From NCBI GenBank assembly GCA_947371015.1, contig CANBNK010000007.1:19853-83852 (forward strand): DNA of 64,000 nucleotides, read 5' to 3'. Source of the stretch: Acetobacteraceae bacterium (lineage in GTDB: Bacteria; Pseudomonadota; Alphaproteobacteria; Acetobacterales; Acetobacteraceae). Positions 17,378-25,082 of the stretch are shown here, piece after piece (position 1 is the first letter of the stretch; each line of letters opens with the position of its first letter). A program made the translations under genes and the position numbers. The notes below the pieces were generated by a model. That model made no database searches. It saw only the letters and a list, made by a program, of their open reading frames with translations, and was not told the DNA's origin.

Positions 17378-17661
17378 CGGCGCATCCGGCGGCGTCGGCG
17401 CGCGTTCTGGCGGCTCACCGCCGGAGCCTGCCCGACGCCGTCCGACCCGCTGCCCCCTGGCGGCCCGCCAGAGCCGGTCATGCCGCCGCCGATGCCACCA
17501 CCCGGGCCGGACCTGCCCGAAGCGCCACGGCGCGACCCGCCGAACCCGCACGCCCCCCCCGGCGAGGACCCCTCCAGGCCGCCGGTCGGCGACCCGCCGG
17601 CGCCGCATCCGCTGCATTCCTGAGGCGGGCGGGGCTGGTAAAGCGGCGGTTGCGGGGGCAC
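17378..17661 (+). other. intergenic stretch with a proline-rich open frame
   Basis: About 280 bp without a confident gene. In the same frame as the cytochrome b561 stop, bases 17378-17623 stay open and would encode an extremely Pro-rich tail (repeats of PPP, PPG, DPP) ending at TGA 17621-17623. No ATG start exists until deep inside it and no ribosome binding site is seen. It could be a decayed extension of the cytochrome gene or non-coding. Confidence 0.3.
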
Positions 17662-17670
17662 ATGCCGAGC

Positions 17671-17895
17671 ATGACCGATACTCCCCCGAAGCCAGCCGAT
17701 CCGGCTGTTCTCCCCATTGCTCCGGCCGCCGACGCCACGCCGGCTGCCGTCTCCGGCGCTTCCCAAGCCGGGGTGCAGCCAGCGGCCCAACCTGCGGCCA
17801 GGAAGCCGCTGCCGCCCGAGATCGGCGGCCCAACCGGGCCGGAGCCGACCCGCTATGGTGACTGGGAACGCAAGGGCCGCGTCAGCGACTTCTAG
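17671..17895 (+). CDS. SDHAF4-like protein (DUF1674)
   Basis: Small protein of 74-77 residues whose C-terminal half, LPPEIGGPTGPEPTRYGDWERKG followed by RVSDF, is the hallmark of DUF1674/SDHAF4. In mitochondria and some bacteria this family assists flavinated SdhA in succinate dehydrogenase assembly. The N-terminal half is Ala/Pro-rich and probably unstructured. ATG 17671 or 17662 may be the start; a GGGGG sits just upstream. The gene is commonly found near rsmB in alphaproteobacteria. Its TAG stop is part of the CTAG that begins the next repeat. Confidence 0.9.
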   Translation: MTDTPPKPADPAVLPIAPAADATPAAVSGASQAGVQPAAQPAARKPLPPEIGGPTGPEPTRYGDWERKGRVSDF

Positions 17896-17963
17896 CCTTT
17901 GTTCGAGAGACTGATTCACCGCCCCGGCGATTCCGCCTTTGCGGATCCGCTGATCGTCAGGGC
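17892..17963. repeat. CTAG palindromic repeat, copy 3 (partial)
   Basis: It begins at the CTAG containing the stop codon of the SDHAF4-like gene, then CCTTTGTTCGAGAGACTGATTCACC and the CGGCGATTCCGCC core, ending GATCGTCAGG. It matches the reverse orientation of the 30985-31090 copy. The second long hairpin is absent; in its place the 95-bp direct repeat starts immediately. Confidence 0.65.
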
Positions 17964-18058
17964 GTGAGAACACGCATCGAGTCGGGCAAGGAAATCCGTG
18001 CCGCGACTCGGCGCCGGCGGCGAGAACACCGTGAGATTGATTGGCGAACGCGCTTGTG
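17964..18058. repeat. 95-bp direct repeat, left copy
   Basis: It aligns without gaps to 18663-18757; I count 74 of 95 identical bases, with the last 19 or more (ending GGCGAACGCGCTTGTG) identical. The 5' half contains a stem-loop with outer arms CGAGTCG and CGACTCG. Several differences between copies fall at paired positions. It ends 59 bp before the chlorite-dismutase-like start. Confidence 0.7.
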
Positions 18059-18117
18059 TCCGCCGGACCGGGCGGACCGCAAGCCCTGGTTGGCATGGGC
18101 CGTGCTAGAACATCGCC

Positions 18118-18666
18118 ATGTCTCCGCCCGTGCTTGTCGCCTTCGTTGCCGGCCCCGCCGGCCCCTGGCAGATCGACCGCTGCACCACCGTGGTCGGCGA
18201 GCCGTTGCCGCGGGCCGAGCGCTTGGCCGTGCTGGAAGGGCCGCAACCGGCCCCAGCGGACGCCACCTGGGCGCTGCGCGGCAGTACCAGCAACCCCCGC
18301 TACACCAACCGGGCGGAACTCAATGCGCTCGGCGCCGTGCAGCCGGGGCTGGGGCGGCCGCAGGCGCGCTGCGCCGCGCTGATCCCCATCCGCAAGACCG
18401 AGGCCTGGTGGGCGTTGGCGCAGGATGAGCGGCGGGCGATCCTGGAGGAGACGTCGCGCCACATCGCCATCGGCATGGAATACCTGCCGGCGGTGGCGCG
18501 CCGGCTGCATCACAGCCGCGAGCTGGGCGAGCCGTTCGATTTCCTGACCTGGTTCGAATATGCGCCGGAGCATGCCGCGGCGTTCGAGGAGCTGGTGGCG
18601 CGGCTGCGGGCCACGGCGGAATGGGGCTTCGTGGACCGCGAAGTGGACCTGCGCCTGAGCCAGTGA
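18118..18666 (+). CDS. cld: short dimeric-type chlorite dismutase family haem protein
   Basis: A 182-residue protein matching the short (lineage II, dimeric) chlorite dismutases such as the Nitrobacter winogradskyi enzyme. Shared blocks are RCAALIPIRKTEAWW, QDERRAI, YLPAVARRL, GEPFDFLTWFEYAPEH and EWGFVDREVDLRL. His115 would be the proximal haem ligand and Arg128 the distal catalytic arginine, with the 13-residue spacing remembered from that enzyme. Family members split chlorite to chloride and O2, but many have other or unknown roles, so activity is not assured. No Shine-Dalgarno is seen. The gene sits alone between 95-bp direct repeats. Confidence 0.82.
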   Translation: MSPPVLVAFVAGPAGPWQIDRCTTVVGEPLPRAERLAVLEGPQPAPADATWALRGSTSNPRYTNRAELNALGAVQPGLGRPQARCAALIPIRKTEAWWALAQDERRAILEETSRHIAIGMEYLPAVARRLHHSRELGEPFDFLTWFEYAPEHAAAFEELVARLRATAEWGFVDREVDLRLSQ

Positions 18667-18757
18667 GAACAGCCACCGAGTCGGGCCAGGGAATCCCTGG
18701 GCCGACTCGGCGCTGGTGCTGGGCACGCAGCATGATTCATTGGCGAACGCGCTTGTG
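18663..18757. repeat. 95-bp direct repeat, right copy
   Basis: It starts inside the stop codon of the chlorite-dismutase-like gene. The stem is better than in the left copy: CCGAGTCGGGCCAGGG pairs with CCCTGGGCCGACTCGG over 15 of 16 positions around AAT, making it a good candidate transcription terminator hairpin even without a U tract. The 3' part ends GGCGAACGCGCTTGTG as in the left copy. Confidence 0.72.
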
Positions 18758-19005
18758 GGTAACTCTGGCCGAAAGCCACAAGCCCTTGGGGTAATTGGGT
18801 TTTCAGCCCAGCCGAGTCGCGCCCGAGTCGCTGTTTTCGGCGCTGAAGGGAACCAGTGGTGAACGCCCTGGTAGGTTAAGCCGCGTTCCTTCTACCAGGG
18901 ATTGTGCCACCAGGCGCCGCAAGCACCCCGAGTCGCGGGGCAGCGATTCGTTCCTACGACTCGGATGAAGTTATTGATTCCACGGCATTCGTCGCGACTT
19001 CAGAA
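18758..19005. repeat. non-coding stretch with degenerate repeat units
   Basis: No gene is visible. It holds a weak third relative of the direct repeat near 18810-18877, a perfect 9-bp inverted repeat (CCCTGGTAG 18866-18874, CTACCAGGG 18892-18900), and another CCGAGTCG...CGACTCGG pair (18928-18935, 18957-18964). It lies downstream of both convergent genes, so termination is one plausible role. Confidence 0.5.
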
Positions 19006-20187
19006 TCACTTTCTGTTCGCGCCGGCGCCAACCCCCAGCCAGGTGCCCAGCGCCAGCGCGCCGACAGCGCAGGCCAGCAGGGTCGGCACCAGGCCCAGGC
19101 CGGCCGTCGCCACGCCGAACACCGCTACCCCCACCGACTGCCCGCAATAGAAGCTGAAGGCGTGCATGGCGGTAGCGGAACCGCGCGCCTTGGGGGCAAC
19201 TTCGGTGACTCGGGTCTGGATGCTGTTGTGGATCATGTAGAAGCCGGTGCCGAGCAGCAGCCCGCACAGGATGAACAGCGCCAGCCACGGCGCGAAGGCG
19301 AAGAGCACGAAGCTCAGCGCCACCAGCCCGCCGCCCAGCACCACCATGCGGCCCTGGCCCAGCTTGGCCAGCAGCAATGGCGCCAGCCCGGCATAGACCA
19401 GCCCGCCAGCGCCGAAGGCGCCCACGACGAAGCCGGCCTCGGGCGGGCCACCCAGCCCGTGCTGGGCCAGCAGGGGGGCGATGTAGGGGAACAGGCCGAA
19501 GACCATGATCGCCTCGACGAAGACCGCGGCGTAGCAGACCACCGCCGCCGGGGTGCGCCACAGCGTGACGTAGCGCTCAATGGCCAGGCCTGGGCTGAAG
19601 CTGGTGCTCGGCTCGCGCGGGGCGCGGCGGGCGGCCAGCAGCATCACCAGGCTGGCAGCGCCAGCCAGGATGGCGCAGAGGCCCATCACGCCGCGCCAGC
19701 CCGCATAACCTTCCAGCAGGCCGCTGACGAAGCCGCCGGCCGCCTGGCCGCTGATGGAGAGCACCAGCAGGCGGGAGATCGCGATCTGCCGCTGCGCCAT
19801 CGGCACCCGGTCGCCCATCACCGCCAGCGCCAGCGGCATCACCCCGCCGGCCGCGGCGCCGGAGAGAGCGCGGAACCAGAACAGCGCCGGCAGCGTTGTG
19901 GCGAAGGCGGAGGCAGCCAGCATCAGCGTGGTCAGCGCCAGCGCGATCAGCATGACCCGCTGCTTGCCATAGGCGTCCCCCACCGGCCCCAGGATCGGCT
20001 GGATCAGCGCGAAGGGCAGCGTATAGGCGGCGCCCAGCAGCGCCACGTCCTCCGCGCTGGCGTCAAAGTGCTGCGAGAGGACGACGATCAGCGGGTCCGT
20101 CAGCCGGCCGGCGAAGGCGGTGGCGAAGGCGGCCAGGCCCAGGGTGATGACCAGGCTGCCGGAGGCGGCGGGGGTGGATTGGGCCAT
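19006..20187 (-). CDS. MFS transporter in the hyu operon
   Basis: A 393-residue major facilitator protein with twelve hydrophobic helices; the helix 2-3 loop carries LGPVGDAYGKQRVM, a typical A-motif. ATG 20187 directly follows the TAA of the Bug-receptor gene, so it is the last gene of a hyuA-hyuB-receptor-MFS transcription unit. It probably carries the same substrate as the enzymes, or a product, but this is inference. A non-coding repeat region follows its 3' end. Confidence 0.86.
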   Translation of the reverse strand: MAQSTPAASGSLVITLGLAAFATAFAGRLTDPLIVVLSQHFDASAEDVALLGAAYTLPFALIQPILGPVGDAYGKQRVMLIALALTTLMLAASAFATTLPALFWFRALSGAAAGGVMPLALAVMGDRVPMAQRQIAISRLLVLSISGQAAGGFVSGLLEGYAGWRGVMGLCAILAGAASLVMLLAARRAPREPSTSFSPGLAIERYVTLWRTPAAVVCYAAVFVEAIMVFGLFPYIAPLLAQHGLGGPPEAGFVVGAFGAGGLVYAGLAPLLLAKLGQGRMVVLGGGLVALSFVLFAFAPWLALFILCGLLLGTGFYMIHNSIQTRVTEVAPKARGSATAMHAFSFYCGQSVGVAVFGVATAGLGLVPTLLACAVGALALGTWLGVGAGANRK

Positions 20188-21156
20188 TTATTCGGGTTGC
20201 AGTCCCATCTGGCGGGTCAGGGTACGGAAGCTGGCGACCTCGCGCGCCATCAGGGCGGCGAAGGCGGCGGGGCCGAGGCCGACCGGCTCGGCGCCCAACA
20301 GCGCGAAGCGTTGGCGCATGGCGGGGTCCGCCATCACCTGATCGCACAGCGTGGAGATGCGTTGCACCAGCGCAGGGTCGGTGGCCGGCGGCGCGAACAG
20401 GCCGAACCAGGTATCGGACAGCACACTGGGCAGGCCGCTTTCGGCGAAGGTGGGTACATCCGGCAAAAAGCTGCTGCGGCGTGGGCTGGCGACGGCAAGC
20501 GCGCGCACCTGCCCGGCCTGGATGAAGCTGAGCGCCGAGTTGGTCGAGGACGCCACCATCGGCACCTGGCCGGCGACGCAGGCGGCGATGCTCTCGCTGG
20601 AGCTGCGATAGGGGATGTCGCGCAGCGACAGGCCGGTGGCTTGCGTGACCATGCCCATCATCAGCTGCACCGTGGTGCCGATGCCGCTATGGGCATAGGC
20701 CAACTCATCCTTCGGCTTGGCTTTTACGTGTGCGACGAACTCCGCCACCGTGCGCGCCGGGAAGTCCGGGTGCACCACCAGCACGTTGGGGCTGGTGGCG
20801 AACAGGCTGATCGGCGCCAGGTCCTTCAGCACGTCGATCTGCTGGTTCTTCATCATGGAGGGCACGATGGCGATGGTGCCGGGCGCGCCGAGCAGGGCGT
20901 AGCCATCTGGCGCGGCACGGGCGACCAGCGCGGCGGCGACCATGCCGGAGGCGCCGGAGCGGTTCTCCACCACGAACACGCTGCCGGGCAGGCGCGGGCG
21001 CAGCCCTTCCAGCAGCAGGCGGGTGGCGACGTCCGAGACGCCACCGGCGCCGAAGCCGATGAGGATGCGGACCGGGCGGTCCGGCCATTCCGTGTTGGAC
21101 TGCGCCAAGGCAGGCGTGGCCAAGGCGGTGGCGAGCAATGTGCGGCGGGCGATCAT
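20188..21156 (-). CDS. Bug/TctC-type solute-binding receptor
   Basis: A 322-residue periplasmic receptor of the tripartite tricarboxylate (Bug) family. An N-terminal signal peptide (TLLATALATPALAQ) is followed by the family opening EWPDRPVRILIGFGAGG, then FVVENRSGASG and AYAHSGIGTTVQLMMG. No TctA/TctB membrane genes are nearby, the usual situation in bacteria with many Bug proteins. It overlaps hyuB by four bases (ATGA) and probably senses or delivers the substrate of HyuAB, perhaps a hydantoin or 5-oxoproline-like carboxylate. Confidence 0.9.
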   Translation of the reverse strand: MIARRTLLATALATPALAQSNTEWPDRPVRILIGFGAGGVSDVATRLLLEGLRPRLPGSVFVVENRSGASGMVAAALVARAAPDGYALLGAPGTIAIVPSMMKNQQIDVLKDLAPISLFATSPNVLVVHPDFPARTVAEFVAHVKAKPKDELAYAHSGIGTTVQLMMGMVTQATGLSLRDIPYRSSSESIAACVAGQVPMVASSTNSALSFIQAGQVRALAVASPRRSSFLPDVPTFAESGLPSVLSDTWFGLFAPPATDPALVQRISTLCDQVMADPAMRQRFALLGAEPVGLGPAAFAALMAREVASFRTLTRQMGLQPE

Positions 21157-22958
21157 CCCTGCATCTCCTGGCGGCGGCCTTCAGTGGCCGCTTCGTTGAG
21201 GGTTCCGTCGAGGTTGAGGACGACGCCATAGGCCATGGCGGCCTGCCCAGGCGTGACGTAGCCATGCGCCAGGTCGGCCAGCACGGCGGCCAAGGGGCGT
21301 TGGCAAGCCGGGCCATAGCCGCCGCCACCACCGGAGACGACGCGCACGGCATCGCCGGGGGTGAGGTCGAAGCTGCCCTTCAGCGCCTTCGTCACCGTGC
21401 CGTCCTTGCGGATGATCTCGACGAAGCAGGTGGCGCCGTCGCCGCCGCCGGCAAGGCCCCAGGGCGGGCATTGGCCACGCTCGAACTTCAGGTTCAGCCG
21501 GCAGGGGTGGGTGATCTCGTAGTCCTTGACCACGCCGAGGCCACCGCGCTGCCGCCCAGGCCCGCCACTGTCCGGCCGCAGCCGCTTGGCCCGGAGGCGA
21601 TAGGGGTACAGCGCCTCCTGCATCTCGGCGGGAATGTCGGGCACGTCGCCATGGGCGTTACTGCGTAAGGGGAAGGCGCCGTCCTCGTCCGCGGTGGCGC
21701 CCCAGCCGCCGGTGGCGGTGTCCAGGTTGTAGAACAGCTCCCCGGTGTGGGGCAGGCGGCCGGCCATGGAGTGCACGCCATAGGTGCCATGGTGGGCGGC
21801 GCGGGCGCGGGCGGGCAGGGCTTCGCCGAGCGCGCGCAGGATGGTGTCGACCACGGTGGGGATGGTGTTGCCGCTGCCGGCGATGGGGGCTTCCGGCCGT
21901 GCGGTCAGGAAGGTGCCGTCCGGCGCCTCCACCACCAGGCGGTCGAAGTCGCCCTGGTTCACCGGCTCCTCCGGCGTCAGCAGGTACTTGGCGGCGATGC
22001 GGGACGCCGCCACCGCGCCGCCATTGCGGCCGGCGTTGCTCGGCCCGGCCATCTGCGCGCCCAGGCCCGAGAGGTCGATGGTCAGGCGTTCGCCATCGGC
22101 GTGGATGGCCACCTTCACCGGGATGGTCTGGCCCAGGCGGATGCCGTCATCGTCCAGGTAGGATTCGGCGGTGTAGCGGCCGGGCGGAATGCTGCGGATG
22201 ACGTCGGCGGCCTGGCTATCGGCCTGGCGGCGCATGGTGGCGATGGCCTCCGCCAGCGTCGCGGCGCCGCGACGGCGCAGCACCTCCAGCACCATGTCGC
22301 GGCCCAGCAGGCAGCCGGCGATCTGCGCCTCCAGGTCGCCCAGCACCAGGCGGGGGAAGCGGGTATTGGCGGAGATGATGCGGAAGATTTCGTGCTGGCG
22401 CTCGCCACGGGAAAGCAGTTTCACCGTGGGGTACTGGATGCCTTCCTGCCAGATGTCGGTGCTGGTGGTGACGGCGCTGCTGCCTACGGCCATGCCACCC
22501 AAATCCATCCAATGCACCAGCACGGCGAAGAAACCGAGCAGCGCGCCTTCCGCCCGCACGGGCGTGTAGAGCACCACGTTGTTCAGGTGCTGGCCGAGCG
22601 TCGCGGCTTCATTGCTGATGATGGCGTCGCCGTGGTGCAGGTTTTCCGCGCCATAGGTGGCCAGGCCGGAGCGCACGGCGGTGCCCAGCGCATTGGCGAC
22701 GAAGATCGGCAGGCTGCCGCGGGATTGGCAGACCAGCGCGCCCTCGGGGTCCACCAGGCCGACGGCGTAGTCCTTGTACTCCTGCACCAGCGGGGAGAAG
22801 GCGGTGCGCTCGATGTTCTTCTCGATCTGGTTGGGGATCGAGAGCAGTTCGTGGCGGATGATCTCAAGCGTGATCGGGTCGCTGGCTCTGGCGGGCCGAT
22901 TCAGCCCTCCGGTGCTCGGGCTGACGCCCTCCGCCCTCCGTGCATCGGTCCCGGTCAC
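21153..22958 (-). CDS. hyuB: hydantoinase B / oxoprolinase B subunit
   Basis: A 601-residue HyuB-family subunit. It opens DPITLEIIRHELLSIPNQIEKN, includes GDAIISNEAATLGQHLNN, GPSNAGRNGG and the Gly-rich VVSGGGGGYG near the end, all family hallmarks. GTG 22958 is chosen because its GTGA overlaps the hyuA stop; the open frame upstream is only the shadow of hyuA. Together with HyuA it would form an ATP-dependent cyclic amide hydrolase (N-methylhydantoin, 5-oxoproline or acetone-carboxylase-like). The exact substrate is unknown. Confidence 0.9.
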   Translation of the reverse strand: MTGTDARRAEGVSPSTGGLNRPARASDPITLEIIRHELLSIPNQIEKNIERTAFSPLVQEYKDYAVGLVDPEGALVCQSRGSLPIFVANALGTAVRSGLATYGAENLHHGDAIISNEAATLGQHLNNVVLYTPVRAEGALLGFFAVLVHWMDLGGMAVGSSAVTTSTDIWQEGIQYPTVKLLSRGERQHEIFRIISANTRFPRLVLGDLEAQIAGCLLGRDMVLEVLRRRGAATLAEAIATMRRQADSQAADVIRSIPPGRYTAESYLDDDGIRLGQTIPVKVAIHADGERLTIDLSGLGAQMAGPSNAGRNGGAVAASRIAAKYLLTPEEPVNQGDFDRLVVEAPDGTFLTARPEAPIAGSGNTIPTVVDTILRALGEALPARARAAHHGTYGVHSMAGRLPHTGELFYNLDTATGGWGATADEDGAFPLRSNAHGDVPDIPAEMQEALYPYRLRAKRLRPDSGGPGRQRGGLGVVKDYEITHPCRLNLKFERGQCPPWGLAGGGDGATCFVEIIRKDGTVTKALKGSFDLTPGDAVRVVSGGGGGYGPACQRPLAAVLADLAHGYVTPGQAAMAYGVVLNLDGTLNEAATEGRRQEMQG

Positions 22959-24988
22959 AGCGCCACCTCCACACTGATTTCGCCGAGCGTGCCGACGCGG
23001 GCGGCGTCGCCGCTGCCCAGCAGCATGGTGGCGCCGTATTCCTCGATGATCGCCGGGCCGGTGAAGGCGAAGCCGGCAGGCAGGTGTTCCCGCCGCCAGA
23101 CCGGCGCTTCCACCCAGCCTTCCCGCGTGTGCAGCGGCCGATGCGCCACCGGCTGCGGCGGCGCGGTGGCAATGGGCGCCAATGCTGCCAGGGCGGGGCG
23201 TGCGGTCGGCGCTTCCGCGATGATGCGCAGCGCCACAATTTCCGGCTGGAAGTCGTCGCCCAGGCTGCGGCCGTAGCGCTTGGCATAGATCGCCTCGAAG
23301 GCGCTGCGGATGGCCGGGGCCTCCACCGTCTCGCCCAACTCCACCAGCACGGTGTGGCGCTGGCCGCGATAGCGCATTTCTGCCTGCGCCCGCAGCGTGG
23401 CCGGCGCGCCGGCGAACTCGGCTGCGGCGGCGGAAAGGGCTTCGGCGCGCACGGCCGCCACGGCTTCGGCCAGGGTGGCGATACCAGCGGCGGAAAGGTC
23501 CGCCACCACACTGCGAGAAATGTCCAGCCGGGCGCCGGCCAGCAGCATGCCGAGTGCGGAGAAATTGCCCGGCTGCGGCGGGATCAGCACGCGGGGAATG
23601 CCCAGGCTGCGCGCCAGGTCGCCGGCGAAGAGCGGCCCGCCACCACCGAAGGCGCACAGCACGAAGTCGCGCACGTCGTGCCCGCGCGCCACGGTGATCT
23701 CCTTGATCGCGCCGGCCATCAGCGTGCTCGCCAGGTCCAGCACGCCGCGCGCCACAACCTCCGCATTGTCGTAGCCCAGCGGCGTGGCCAGCCTGGCCAT
23801 GATGGCCGCCGCCGCGCCGTCGCGGTCCAGCGCCAGCTTGCCGCCCAGGAAGTTGGCGCCGCCGATGCGGCCCAGCACCAGGTTGGCGTCTGTCACCGTG
23901 GGCTCCGTCCCGCCGCGGCCGAAGGCGACCGGCCCCGGCTCGCTGCCCGCGCTGCGGGGGCCGACGCGCAAGCGGCCCTGCGGGTCCACCCAGGCGATGG
24001 AGCCACCGCCGGCGCCGACCTCGACGATGTCCAGCACGGGCGTGCGGATGGGGAAGCCGCGCTCATAGCCGCCGACCCAGTAGGTGGACTGCACCTCGAA
24101 GCCGCCATCTTCCACCAGGGCGCATTTGGCCGTGGTGCCGCCCATGTCGAAGGCGACCATGCGCGGAATGCCGAGCGCCCGGGCGTAGTCGGCGGCGGCG
24201 ATGACACCACCGATCGGGCCACTCTCCACCAGGGAGATCGGGCGCTGCACGGCGGCTGGGAAGGGCATGGCGCCGCCATTGCTGCCCATCATCGCCAGCG
24301 TTCCGGTGAAGCCGCGCTCCCCCAGCCGAGTGGCGAAGCCGGCGGCATAGGCGGCCACCTTGGGGCCGACGAAGGCATTGGCGGCGGCGGTGCTGGTGCG
24401 CTCGTACTCGAACCATTCGCGCGACAGGGAAGACCCGGTGGTGACGTAGGCGCCGGGCAGTGCGGTGCGCAGGAACGCGGCGGCCTGGTCCTCATGCGCC
24501 GGGTTGGCGTAGGCGTTGAGGAAGCTGATGGCGATGGCCTCCACGCCTTGCAGCGCCGGGACCAGCGCTTCCAGGGCTGCCACATCCAGCGGCGCGATCA
24601 CCTGGCCATCGGCGGCGATGCGCTCGGCGACCTCGAAGCGCAGCGGTCGCGGCACCAGCGGCGGGTCGCGGCGGAAGGACAGGTCGAAGGGGACGGGCCG
24701 GTTGCCGCGGGCAATCTCCAGCACATCTCGGAAGCCTTCGGTGGTCACCAGGGCTGTCTTCGCGCCGCGCCGTTGCAGGAAGGCGTTGATCACATGGGTG
24801 GTGCCGTGGCGCAGCAGGGCGATGCCATCCGGCGCCGCGCCGGTCTCGCCCAGGCCGGTCAGCACGCCATCCACCAGGTCGGCATAGGTGGTCAGGGTCT
24901 TGCCGAAGCCTAGGCCGCCCGTGGCGGGGTCATAGACCGCGACATCGGTGAAGGTGCCGCCGGTATCGGCGGCGACGAGTTGGCGCAA
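22955..24988 (-). CDS. hyuA: hydantoinase A / oxoprolinase A subunit
   Basis: A 677-residue ATP-binding subunit of the acetate/sugar-kinase-like HyuA family. It starts with VAADTGGTFTDVAVYDP (phosphate-binding loop), has MVAFDMGGTTAKCAL in the middle and FGGGGPLFAGDLARSL further on. The start is TTG 24988 after AGGAACG. It is the first gene of the operon hyuA-hyuB-receptor-MFS, divergent from hrpB with a 94-bp shared upstream region. Confidence 0.92.
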   Translation of the reverse strand: MRQLVAADTGGTFTDVAVYDPATGGLGFGKTLTTYADLVDGVLTGLGETGAAPDGIALLRHGTTHVINAFLQRRGAKTALVTTEGFRDVLEIARGNRPVPFDLSFRRDPPLVPRPLRFEVAERIAADGQVIAPLDVAALEALVPALQGVEAIAISFLNAYANPAHEDQAAAFLRTALPGAYVTTGSSLSREWFEYERTSTAAANAFVGPKVAAYAAGFATRLGERGFTGTLAMMGSNGGAMPFPAAVQRPISLVESGPIGGVIAAADYARALGIPRMVAFDMGGTTAKCALVEDGGFEVQSTYWVGGYERGFPIRTPVLDIVEVGAGGGSIAWVDPQGRLRVGPRSAGSEPGPVAFGRGGTEPTVTDANLVLGRIGGANFLGGKLALDRDGAAAAIMARLATPLGYDNAEVVARGVLDLASTLMAGAIKEITVARGHDVRDFVLCAFGGGGPLFAGDLARSLGIPRVLIPPQPGNFSALGMLLAGARLDISRSVVADLSAAGIATLAEAVAAVRAEALSAAAAEFAGAPATLRAQAEMRYRGQRHTVLVELGETVEAPAIRSAFEAIYAKRYGRSLGDDFQPEIVALRIIAEAPTARPALAALAPIATAPPQPVAHRPLHTREGWVEAPVWRREHLPAGFAFTGPAIIEEYGATMLLGSGDAARVGTLGEISVEVAL

Positions 24989-25082
24989 CTGGGACGTTCC
25001 TTGGGCGTGAGGCGCGCAAGGTCCGGGCTGGGGCCGGCCGCGTCAAGTTGCCGGGGGCGCGGGGCCGCCGTACAGGCAGCGC

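Noticed and set aside
18090..18106. Sigma54-like TTGGCAT-N5-GTGCT before the cld-like gene
   Set aside because: The GG/GC spacing of ten fits, but two core positions differ and the predicted start would coincide with the ATG; no enhancer site is seen. Too weak to annotate.
22959..23657. Upstream extension of the HyuB frame
   Set aside because: It lies inside hyuA in another frame with Arg-rich, low-complexity sequence; the GTGA overlap at 22955-22958 gives the sensible start.
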